Shown here: positions 55,074-62,905 of the stretch, one piece after another
Layout of the letters: each line of letters starts with the position of its first letter
Position numbering within the stretch: position 1 is the first letter of the stretch
Assembly: GCA_000509105.1 (NCBI GenBank)
Contig: BAIF02000027.1
Coordinates: 1 to 64,000 of the forward strand
Reading direction: 5' to 3'
DNA from: Clostridiales bacterium VE202-21
GTDB taxonomy: Bacteria > Bacillota > Clostridia > Lachnospirales > Lachnospiraceae
DNA length: 64,000 bases
Notes under the pieces: model-generated
The model's input: only the letters and a program-made list of their open reading frames with translations
Databases searched by the model: none
What the model was told of the DNA's origin: nothing
Program-made: the position numbers and the translations under genes

Positions 55074-57287
55074 ATGCAGGATATAAAGAACTCTGAAGAG
55101 TATAAGAACCTTTGGACGCGTGCTAACTATGATGACCTGACAAAGGTATTGAACCGCAGGGCGGGCAGAGAACGTTTGATAAGTTTGTTTGAGAAGGCAA
55201 GAACAGAGAGCAGGATGCTGGTAGTGTCCCTGTGCGATGTGAATGACCTGAAGCAGATCAATGACAGATACGGGCACCGCGAAGGCGACAATATGCTGCG
55301 ATATGTTGCACAGGCCATGTCCCAGGAGCTGAAAGAAAAAGATATTCTTTTCCGGTTGAGCGGGGACGAATTTGTTATGGCGTTTTATGATGAGAATGAA
55401 AACAATGCGGAAAAGCGCATGCAGAGGATCCTGGCATATCTTAAGGAAAAAAAGAATTCCAGAAAAGTGGTCTACGAAACGTCTTTTTCCTATGGCCTTG
55501 TAGAAATCTATCCGGAAGAATGCTATATAGTTGAAGACCTTCTTGAAAAAGCGGACTGCAGAATGTATATTCAAAAAAGGAATTATCATATACTGCGTGC
55601 GAAGCAGAGGCTGGAGCAGCAGAAAGATTCTGGAGTCCGGGAGTTTTTATATGATAAGGAGCATCTTTATGATGCACTTATGGAAAGTACAGATGATTAT
55701 ATATTTGTTGGAAACATGAAAACAGGGGTATTCCGTTATCCGCCTGCTATGGTAAAGGAATTTGGGCTGCCGGGAGAGGTAGTAGAGAATGCCGCTGCGT
55801 TCTGGGGCGGGAAGATACACCCCTATGATGAACGACACTTTCTGGAGAGCAATCAGGAGATCGCCGACGGAAGGATGGAGTCCCATGATATCGAATACCG
55901 TGCCCGGAATGCCAGGGGAGAATGGATTTGGCTTCGCTGCCGCGGCAGGATGATCAGGGACGAGAGAGGCGAACCGAATCTGTTTGCGGGAATGATTACC
56001 AATCTGGGGCGTAATCATAAGACTGATCATATGACAGGCCTTGACAACCGGTTTGAATTTGAGGGTGATGCAAAAAAATATATGGTTGATCTGGAGGCAA
56101 CAGAGTATCTTGGAATTATGCTTTTGGATATGGATGACTTCCGCAATATCAACGACTTAAATAACCGTTCTTTTGGGGATGCCGTCCTGAAAATAATTGC
56201 ACAGAAGATTGTCAAATTTCTTCCAGCCAATGCGAAAGTGTACCGGATGGATGGGGATGAGTTTGGAATCCTGTTTCTGAATGGATGCCAGGAAGATGCG
56301 CTGGAGGTGTTCTGCCGGATTCAGAGACATTTTCAAAAGATTCAGGACTATAAGGGGCGCAAATATTACTGCACGATGTCGGCTGGTTTTGCTTCCTATC
56401 CGGAGGATTCGGATGACTATCAGGAACTGTTGCAGTACGCGAATTACTCACTGGAATGTTCAAAACTAAAGGGGAAAAACCGGCTCACTGTATTTACGCA
56501 GGAGATCCTAGAGAGCAGAGGAAGAAAGCTTGAAATGACGGAACTTCTCAGAGAAAGTATCGAGAGAGGCTTCACCGGATTTTCTTTGAATTACCAGCCT
56601 CTGATTGTCTCCGGGACAAAACAGCTGTGTGGGGCGGAAGCGCTTGCAAGATGGCAGTGCACTGCATTCGGCGATGTGCCGCCGTCAGAGTTTATACGGA
56701 TCCTGGAGCAGAGCGGACTGATTATCAATGCCGGAAAATGGGTATTTAGAGAAGCGGTCCGTCAGTGCAGTGAATGGATTAAGCGGAGGCCGGGTTTTCG
56801 AATGAGTATAAATCTTTCGTATCCCCAGATGCTGGAGGAGGATTTTGAGGTCTTTGTACTTGGAACGCTGGATACTTTCCACGTACCATATGAAAATATC
56901 ACCTTGGAAGTTACGGAGACCTATCTGATTGAGCAAGACGGCATTGTACATGATATCATGGAAAGACTGCAGGAAAAAGGGATTCAAACAGCAATGGATG
57001 ACTTTGGGATGGGGTATTCATCCCTATTCGAGTTGAAAAATACGCCTGCAGATATCGTAAAGATAGACCAGGGATTTGTAAGCGGGCTGACAACAGATAT
57101 GTTCACTGCCACATTTATCCGCTCAATCACAGAGCTATGCCATGACGTAGGCAAAATAGTCTGCATGGAAGGCATAAAGACGGAAGAAGATTATAACGTT
57201 GCAAAAGAGATTGGGGTAGACCTGATACAGGGGTATTATTTTAGTAAAGCGCTTCCGCCAGGTAAGTTTGAAGAAGCGTTCTTATAA
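55074..57287 (+). CDS. GGDEF-PAS-GGDEF-EAL cyclic-di-GMP protein
   Basis: A 737-residue cytosolic signalling protein with no membrane segment. Order: GGDEF-like domain 1 (about 20-180, active loop RLSGDEF), a PAS_3-like sensor (about 208-310, IEYRARNARGEWIWLRCRGR), GGDEF-like domain 2 (about 320-475, RMDGDEF) and EAL (about 490-737) with GAEALARW, the catalytic DDFGMGYSS, IVKID and MEGIKTEED. EAL residues look complete, so c-di-GMP hydrolysis is likely; both GGDEF loops deviate (SGDEF, DGDEF) and no RxxD I-site is seen. It follows trpS by 20 bases. Confidence 0.92.
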   Translation: MQDIKNSEEYKNLWTRANYDDLTKVLNRRAGRERLISLFEKARTESRMLVVSLCDVNDLKQINDRYGHREGDNMLRYVAQAMSQELKEKDILFRLSGDEFVMAFYDENENNAEKRMQRILAYLKEKKNSRKVVYETSFSYGLVEIYPEECYIVEDLLEKADCRMYIQKRNYHILRAKQRLEQQKDSGVREFLYDKEHLYDALMESTDDYIFVGNMKTGVFRYPPAMVKEFGLPGEVVENAAAFWGGKIHPYDERHFLESNQEIADGRMESHDIEYRARNARGEWIWLRCRGRMIRDERGEPNLFAGMITNLGRNHKTDHMTGLDNRFEFEGDAKKYMVDLEATEYLGIMLLDMDDFRNINDLNNRSFGDAVLKIIAQKIVKFLPANAKVYRMDGDEFGILFLNGCQEDALEVFCRIQRHFQKIQDYKGRKYYCTMSAGFASYPEDSDDYQELLQYANYSLECSKLKGKNRLTVFTQEILESRGRKLEMTELLRESIERGFTGFSLNYQPLIVSGTKQLCGAEALARWQCTAFGDVPPSEFIRILEQSGLIINAGKWVFREAVRQCSEWIKRRPGFRMSINLSYPQMLEEDFEVFVLGTLDTFHVPYENITLEVTETYLIEQDGIVHDIMERLQEKGIQTAMDDFGMGYSSLFELKNTPADIVKIDQGFVSGLTTDMFTATFIRSITELCHDVGKIVCMEGIKTEEDYNVAKEIGVDLIQGYYFSKALPPGKFEEAFL

Positions 57288-57325
57288 TAAAGGAATGCTT
57301 CTATAAAAAAGAAGTTCGGATAACA

Positions 57326-57360
57326 AAAAAAGTCTGAAAGCAAATGCTTCCAGGCTTTTT
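57326..57360. terminator. Bidirectional terminator between the GGDEF-EAL gene and tRNA-Arg
   Basis: AAAAAGTCTGAAAGC (57327-57341) pairs with GCTTCCAGGCTTTTT (57346-57360) allowing wobble; A-run before and T-run after. Confidence 0.75.
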
Positions 57361-57362
57361 AG

Positions 57363-57436
57363 CGTGCGCGAGAAGATTCGAACTCCCGACCTTCTGGTCC
57401 GTAGCCAGACGCTCTATCCAGCTGAGCTACGCGCAC
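57363..57436 (-). tRNA. tRNA-Arg (anticodon ACG)
   Basis: A 74-nt cloverleaf on the minus strand: acceptor GTGCGCG/CGCGCAC, D arm GCTC...GAGC, anticodon stem TCTGG/CCAGA around CTACGGA, T arm CGGGAGTTCGAATCTTC-type, discriminator G. CCA is not encoded, unlike tRNA-Sec in this window. Confidence 0.96.
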
Positions 57437-57571
57437 ATACTGCAACTATTTCGTTCACAGCAGATATTAGTATATAATAAAAATCATGGGTTGTCAATAG
57501 GTTTGCGAAAAAAACATTAGGAAGTCATTTGGCCTGCCGTATTCCGGCTCAGAGTGGGTCTGAAAAATTGA

Positions 57572-58273
57572 TCAAAAAAACTCGCTGAGAATTGTCTGGA
57601 TTTTATAGTATTGTTCTTCTGTAATTAAAATTTTCCCCTTGTTTGAAGATAGCAGACCTTCTTTATAAAGAGCATCTAATTGGCGGTAAAGCGTACGGAG
57701 GCTTATATTTAATATTTGTGCCAGGTCTTCTTTTTTTGTTTTAACAATGACTGGAAAATGTGTATTTGGACAATATTGATAAAGCTGGAGTAAAAGTTTA
57801 TCCCGGGTGTTGTTTAAAAGTAAGCCGTCATTTTCTGTTAATACCTGGTTAATGAAAGAAGAAAGATATTGAATATTTATCCATCCTAATATAGGGTCTG
57901 CTAATAATTCATTTATATATTTTTGGTTTGAAATACGGATATAGGAACAGGAAGAAATACAGCGTATGGTTGCCGTATGTTGTGTAAGAGTGGGATGTAC
58001 GGCTTCAAAAAGCCCATAAATTTGTATAGGCCCTGCGGCGATGGATTTCAGCAATTTACCGGAAGGGCTGTATTTTTCCGTACAACAGTAACCATCCAGA
58101 AGAAGGTAGATATTGTTTGAAGGCATTTCATTCGAAATAAGCAGATCGTTTTTATCTGCGTGGTCAATTTTTAAATGTTCCTTGTGCAATAGTTCTATAA
58201 AGTCTTTGCTCAGTGGGTAGTGATAGTCTGGAGATGTAACATACTGAATAATTTTCCGAAAATTAACCGACAT
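57572..58273 (-). CDS. Crp/Fnr-like transcriptional regulator
   Basis: A 233-residue regulator. Residues about 25-140 resemble a cyclic-nucleotide-binding beta-roll (NNIYLLLDGYCCTEKYSPSGKLL), though the phosphate-binding arginine/serine cassette is not evident; the C-terminal 60 residues form a winged helix (KKEDLAQILNISLRTLYRQLDAL). No Fnr cysteine cluster is seen, so the signal is unknown. It is divergent from the glycyl radical enzyme operon, whose local regulator it likely is. The ATG at 58273 follows AAAGGAAC; an ATG at 58339 is less likely. Confidence 0.83.
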   Translation of the reverse strand: MSVNFRKIIQYVTSPDYHYPLSKDFIELLHKEHLKIDHADKNDLLISNEMPSNNIYLLLDGYCCTEKYSPSGKLLKSIAAGPIQIYGLFEAVHPTLTQHTATIRCISSCSYIRISNQKYINELLADPILGWINIQYLSSFINQVLTENDGLLLNNTRDKLLLQLYQYCPNTHFPVIVKTKKEDLAQILNISLRTLYRQLDALYKEGLLSSNKGKILITEEQYYKIQTILSEFF

Positions 58274-58413
58274 TTTTTGTTCCTTTCTACCAAAAAAGTG
58301 ACAGATGACATTTTTTGAAAGTGTCTGTAATGATATCATATTTTCAGATAAGGCGCAACCAGAAAATGAACCGGCCTCACATTAATATTTCTAATATTGG
58401 AGGAGGAAAAAAT
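58274..58413. promoter_or_regulatory. Divergent promoter region with a possible Crp-type dyad
   Basis: GTGACAGATGACA and AAAGTGTCTGTAA (about 58299-58334) form an imperfect inverted repeat with ACAGA/TCTGT arms, placed between the regulator and yjjI-like genes. Candidate operator; promoter boxes are not clear. Confidence 0.4.
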
Positions 58414-59925
58414 ATGTTAAATATTACTGATTTAAAAAAGGATGTAGAATCCGTGATTACGAACGGAGCTTTTACACATGAGCAGGCCATGATGAACTTG
58501 TCCGCAATTCCTTTAAACTATGTGGAGTTTTTTGAAACTACAAAAGAATTTCGAGAGCTTTTTGAGGCAGGATGTTTATGTACTATGACAGAAGGGAATG
58601 TTACGTATCAACCCAGATATGCCCTTCCTGATTATGAAAAATTAATGCGGGAGGGATGTAAGTTTCTGAGGCTGGATCCCCCAAAATGTTTGTTTGATGC
58701 GATACAGACACTGGAAATGTTTTACCGTCATATTCCATCTGTTACGCATTATCCGGTGTATTTGGGGTCAGTTGATAAACTTTTGGAACCGTTTATGGAT
58801 GACGAGCATGCATATGACCTGATCAAAAGTTTTTTGATTTTTTTAGACCGCTCGATTCCTGATTCCTATTGTCATATGAATCTTGGTCCTGAAGCTACCA
58901 GAGCGGGAGAAATGATTGTTGAAATTGAAACAGAGCTGAAAAATGCAATTCCATCTATCACATTACTTTATGATTCTGACATAACGCCTGATAATTTTGC
59001 AGAAAAATGTGTTATCTGTGCGTTGAATTGTGCAAAGCCAAGCTTTGCAAATCATAAAGAGTATAGTAAATTGTATGATGTGCCATATGGCATTGCAAGC
59101 TGTTATAACGCACTTCCAGTTTCCGGAGGCTCGTATACTTTATCAAGAATTGTACTCAGCAGGCTGGCAGAGAGGGCCAAGGATAGTGAACATTTTGTAA
59201 ATGAATTGCTGCCGCATGCGGTGAAGGTATTATGTGAATATATCGAACAAAAGATTGAGTTTTTAGTGGAAAAGAGCCATTTTTTCAAGTCTAATTTTCT
59301 TGTAAAAGAAGGATTTTTGAAAGTAGAAAATTTCACGGGTATGTTTGGCATTGTTGGAATGAACGAATGTGTAAACAGGCTGATGGAAAAAGAAGGACGG
59401 CCGGATAAGTATGGTTACAGTGAATATGCAGATCAGTTGGCGGTTAATATATTAGAGACAATGAAAGAATGTGTGAATTCTTTTAAAAGTAAATATTGTA
59501 ACTGCACAGATCATCATTTTACTATGCATGCACAAGTAGGGATTGACAGTGATTATGATATCAGCCCCGGAGCAAGAATTGCAATTGGTTCTGAACTTCC
59601 GCTGCATGAGCATCTAAAACATTGTGGCATGGTACATCCTTACTTCACATCGGGTGTCGGGGATATCTTTCCATTTGATGCTACAGCGCAGAGAAACCCT
59701 GATGCAATCCTGGATATGATAAAGGGAGGATTCTCTCAGGGAATGAGATATTTTTCTACCTACTCATCTGACAGCGATGTTATACGTATCACCGGGTATC
59801 TGGTGAAAAAATCAGACGTCGCAAAATTGGATGCAGGAATTGCTGTTCCGCAGGCAAACGCTATGTGGGGATACTATGAGGTGAAGAACAGTAAGGTTTA
59901 TGATAGAAAGGTGCGAAATTTATAA
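58414..59925 (+). CDS. yjjI: YjjI-family glycyl radical enzyme
   Basis: A 503-residue glycyl radical enzyme of the short YjjI (DUF3029) family. The radical glycine is Gly461 in IRITGYLVKK, the RxxGY motif near the C-terminus. Cys230 in GIASCYNALPVSGG is the best candidate for the thiyl cysteine. The family is uncharacterised as far as I know; its short length and the C-terminal motif recall anaerobic ribonucleotide reductase more than pyruvate formate-lyase. The ATG at 58414 follows GGAGGAGG; the open frame extends to 58315 but without a ribosome binding site. First in an operon with its activase and nucleoside genes. Confidence 0.9.
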   Translation: MLNITDLKKDVESVITNGAFTHEQAMMNLSAIPLNYVEFFETTKEFRELFEAGCLCTMTEGNVTYQPRYALPDYEKLMREGCKFLRLDPPKCLFDAIQTLEMFYRHIPSVTHYPVYLGSVDKLLEPFMDDEHAYDLIKSFLIFLDRSIPDSYCHMNLGPEATRAGEMIVEIETELKNAIPSITLLYDSDITPDNFAEKCVICALNCAKPSFANHKEYSKLYDVPYGIASCYNALPVSGGSYTLSRIVLSRLAERAKDSEHFVNELLPHAVKVLCEYIEQKIEFLVEKSHFFKSNFLVKEGFLKVENFTGMFGIVGMNECVNRLMEKEGRPDKYGYSEYADQLAVNILETMKECVNSFKSKYCNCTDHHFTMHAQVGIDSDYDISPGARIAIGSELPLHEHLKHCGMVHPYFTSGVGDIFPFDATAQRNPDAILDMIKGGFSQGMRYFSTYSSDSDVIRITGYLVKKSDVAKLDAGIAVPQANAMWGYYEVKNSKVYDRKVRNL

Positions 59926-60764
59926 TGGCTGCGGTGAATAAAATCATACATAGCAGCGTAGTGGATGGGCCGGGGAACAGGGCTGCGGTATTCCTTCAGG
60001 GATGTAATTATAAATGTGTTTACTGCCATAATCCGGAAACGATAGAAAAATGTACAGGATGCGGACTCTGTATAGAACAATGCCCGGCCGGAGCATTGCG
60101 TTTGGAGAAAGGAACTGTGCAGTGGGATAAAATGCTTTGTTGTGAGTGTGATACCTGCGTCCATGTTTGTCCGCATCTGTCATCCCCAAAAACAAAGAAT
60201 TATACAGCAAGGCAGATAATGGAGGAGATTCGGGGTGATATACCTTTTATACGGGGGATAACAACATCAGGAGGGGAGTGTTCCCTGCAGAGAGATTTTA
60301 TCGTTGAGTTGTTTAAGCTGGCAAAGGAACAGGGACTTACTACATTGGCAGACAGTAATGGCAGTTACGACTATACTCAGGATGAGGAACTTTTACAGGT
60401 TTGCGATGGCCTTATGCTGGATGTGAAAGCATTTGACCCGGATGCACATATTAGGCTGACAGGAATGGATAATAAAATGGTTTTAAAAAATGCAGTATTT
60501 CTGGCAGAACATGAAAAGCTGGAAGAAATTCGTACGGTAATCGTACCGGAGTACTTACCAAATAAAGATACGGTGGATAGGATCACGAGATTGTTAAGAC
60601 CATATTTAAAGAGAAGAGAAATCCGATATAAACTTATCGCATACAGGCCGTTTGGGGTCCGGGCTCCTTACAGGGAAACACTGCGGTCTCCCGATCCTTC
60701 GGAGATGCAGCGCTATAAAGAGATCGCGCTGAAAAATGGATTTCATGATATTGTAATAATCTGA
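59925..60764 (+). CDS. yjjW: YjjW-family glycyl radical enzyme activase (radical SAM)
   Basis: A 279-residue radical SAM protein that installs the glycyl radical on the preceding enzyme. SAM cluster: Cys27, Cys31, Cys34 in CNYKCVYC. Two further 4Fe-4S motifs are inserted after it: CTGCGLCIEQCP (Cys43-Cys53) and CCECDTCVHVCP (about Cys72-Cys82). TTSGGECSLQ carries the GGE SAM-binding motif. Start and yjjI stop overlap by one base (TAATGG), so synthesis is coupled. Confidence 0.94.
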   Translation: MAAVNKIIHSSVVDGPGNRAAVFLQGCNYKCVYCHNPETIEKCTGCGLCIEQCPAGALRLEKGTVQWDKMLCCECDTCVHVCPHLSSPKTKNYTARQIMEEIRGDIPFIRGITTSGGECSLQRDFIVELFKLAKEQGLTTLADSNGSYDYTQDEELLQVCDGLMLDVKAFDPDAHIRLTGMDNKMVLKNAVFLAEHEKLEEIRTVIVPEYLPNKDTVDRITRLLRPYLKRREIRYKLIAYRPFGVRAPYRETLRSPDPSEMQRYKEIALKNGFHDIVII

Positions 60765-60792
60765 TAGTGTCACGAAAGAAAGGAGGAGTTCT

Positions 60793-61737
60793 ATGATGAA
60801 AATCTGTATCGACTGCGATCCGGGAGTGGACGATTCACTGGCAATATTATTTGCGTTATGCCGGCCGGATATTGAAATTGTCGGAATTACGACAAGTGCT
60901 GGGAATGTAACTGCAAAGCAGGGGGCCGAGAATACATTAAGGATTCTGAAGCTGGCAGGAATGGAGGGGAGAATACCAGTCTGTATTGGTGCGGAAAGCC
61001 CGCTGGAAGGGGAATGCGGAGAATTCCCGTATTTTATACATGGAAAAAATGGGATTGGAAATGTTGAGTTACCCGCAGCAGAGCAAAAGCCAATAGAAAT
61101 GGATGTTTGTGATTTCCTGTATCAAAAGGCATGCGAAAATGAAGGGGAAATGACATTAATTACATTAGGGCGTATGACAAATATCGCTATGGTGTTGGCA
61201 AAATATCCAGACTTTCATAAAAAAATCAAGCGGGTTGTTTCCATGGGGGGAACTCTGCATGCATCAGGAAATGTGTCACCGGTAGTGGAAGCTAACATAG
61301 GCGGGGATCCGGAGGCAGCGGATATTGTAGTACAGACTCCGTGGAACTTAACAATGGTCGGCTTGGATGTCACTTTAAAGACAATCCTTAGAAAAACAGA
61401 TATCGATCAGGCGCTTGGCAGCTGCCGACAAGAATGCAAAGAGCTGCTTGTATTCTTACAACAAGAAATGAAGTGGTATATGCAGGGCGCTCACCGTCAA
61501 AATTGGATGCGGGAGTGCTGCCCGCTTCATGATCCACTGGCAATGGTTATTGCAGCGGATCCCGCGCTTGTTAGCACACAAAAACGAATTACGAGGATTG
61601 AGTGTGAAGGAAAGTATTGTCGTGGTATGGTTGTAACAGATTTAAGAGAGCACCCGATAAAAGGGAGATATGTTGAACATTGTATAAATGTAGATTCTGA
61701 AAAAGTACTGAATACATTATTTGCAGCTTTTCAGTAA
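60793..61737 (+). CDS. Nucleoside hydrolase (inosine-uridine preferring type)
   Basis: A 314-residue hydrolase splitting ribonucleosides into base and ribose. Calcium-binding DCDPGVDDSLA is at residues 8-18, the DDxx family signature; VSMGGTLHASGNVSP and NIGGDPEAADIV follow, and a C-terminal HDPLAM supplies the late Asp. AAGGAGGAG precedes ATGATG, so either Met may start. It sits 28 bases after yjjW in the same operon, tying the radical enzyme to nucleoside breakdown. Confidence 0.94.
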   Translation: MMKICIDCDPGVDDSLAILFALCRPDIEIVGITTSAGNVTAKQGAENTLRILKLAGMEGRIPVCIGAESPLEGECGEFPYFIHGKNGIGNVELPAAEQKPIEMDVCDFLYQKACENEGEMTLITLGRMTNIAMVLAKYPDFHKKIKRVVSMGGTLHASGNVSPVVEANIGGDPEAADIVVQTPWNLTMVGLDVTLKTILRKTDIDQALGSCRQECKELLVFLQQEMKWYMQGAHRQNWMRECCPLHDPLAMVIAADPALVSTQKRITRIECEGKYCRGMVVTDLREHPIKGRYVEHCINVDSEKVLNTLFAAFQ

Positions 61738-61777
61738 CTTTTATTAATGAGGAGTAATACAGCAAAGGAGAAAGAAT

Positions 61778-62833
61778 ATGAAAAAGGTAGTATCGTTTTT
61801 ATTAACACTTATCATGGTATTTGGTCTAATGGGATGTGCAGGTTCGGACAAAGAGAAGAAAAAGGAGGACACAAATGTGTCCGGAAATGAGAATACGGAT
61901 CTAAAGGCTGCTGTCATATTGGGAATAGGAGGACTTGGAGATCAATCTTATAACGATTTGGTTTATAGCGGGTTAGAGCGTGCAAAGGAAGAATTGGGAG
62001 TAGATTTTGACTATGCAGAGCCCAAAGAAGTTACAGATTTTGAAACGATTCTTAGGGATATGAGTGATTCTGGTGAGTATGCAGTCATTATTGGAATCGC
62101 TTTTGATCAATTGGATGCTTTTACAATGGTTGTACCGGACTATCCTGATCAGCAGTACGCACTCATTGATGCGACGCTTCTTGAAGAAAATGTGGCAAGC
62201 TATGCAAGCAAGGAGCAGGAGGGCGCATTTCTTGTAGGTGCGCTTGCAGCTTATATGAAACAGGATGCGGCGTCCTATCATTTGGAGGATAATCACAAGT
62301 ATGGGTTTGTCGGCGCAATGGAGTCAGAAACAATTGACCGGTTTGCCGCAGGCTATCAGGCTGGCGTTAAGTATGTAGACTCAGATGCCGATGTGGCCAT
62401 ACAATATGTAGGAGGAGATAATCCTTTTGGGGATACTACAACAGCTAAGGAAATCGCAGGCAGCCAGTTTGCAAAAGGATATGATATTATTTTCCATGCT
62501 GCGGGAGGATCAGGTCTTGGAGTATTTGCAGCCGCAAAAGAGTCTGATTTCATCGCAATCGGTGTGAATTCAAATCAGAATACAGTAGATCCAGATCATA
62601 TTGTTGCAAGCATGCTCAAGCGGGTAGACAATGCAGCATATGATATTGTAGAATCTACAGTAAATGGCAATCTAAAAGTTGGTGAAGAAACCGTACTGGG
62701 TCTGTCTGATGAAGGAATTGGTTATACATTAGAGGGGAGCAATATAAAAGTTCCGGATGAAATTGTAGAGCAGTTAGAAACAATTAAATCGCAGATTATC
62801 AGTGGAGATATCGAAGTACCATCAGAGCTGTAA
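61778..62833 (+). CDS. BMP-family nucleoside-binding lipoprotein
   Basis: A 351-residue lipoprotein of the BmpA/PnrA type. Lipobox LMGC places the lipidated Cys near residue 20, then a Lys/Asp/Asn linker, then the binding fold with GDQSYNDLVYSGLERAKEELG, ASKEQEGAFLVGALAA and DIIFHAAGGSGLGVF. PnrA-like proteins bind purine nucleosides for ABC import. It is 40 bases after the hydrolase and followed by a terminator that likely lowers expression of the ATPase gene. Confidence 0.94.
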   Translation: MKKVVSFLLTLIMVFGLMGCAGSDKEKKKEDTNVSGNENTDLKAAVILGIGGLGDQSYNDLVYSGLERAKEELGVDFDYAEPKEVTDFETILRDMSDSGEYAVIIGIAFDQLDAFTMVVPDYPDQQYALIDATLLEENVASYASKEQEGAFLVGALAAYMKQDAASYHLEDNHKYGFVGAMESETIDRFAAGYQAGVKYVDSDADVAIQYVGGDNPFGDTTTAKEIAGSQFAKGYDIIFHAAGGSGLGVFAAAKESDFIAIGVNSNQNTVDPDHIVASMLKRVDNAAYDIVESTVNGNLKVGEETVLGLSDEGIGYTLEGSNIKVPDEIVEQLETIKSQIISGDIEVPSEL

Positions 62834-62845
62834 AAATTAGAAAAA

Positions 62846-62880
62846 GAAGATGTTTTTTATCGGGGAACATCTTCTTTTTT
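62846..62880 (+). terminator. Intra-operon terminator after the binding protein gene
   Basis: GAAGATGTT (62846-62854) pairs with AACATCTTC (62866-62874), then six T. Partial termination here would keep the binding protein in excess over the ATPase. Confidence 0.85.
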
Positions 62881-62905
62881 ATAGAGAATAGTTGAGGTGA
62901 CAACG

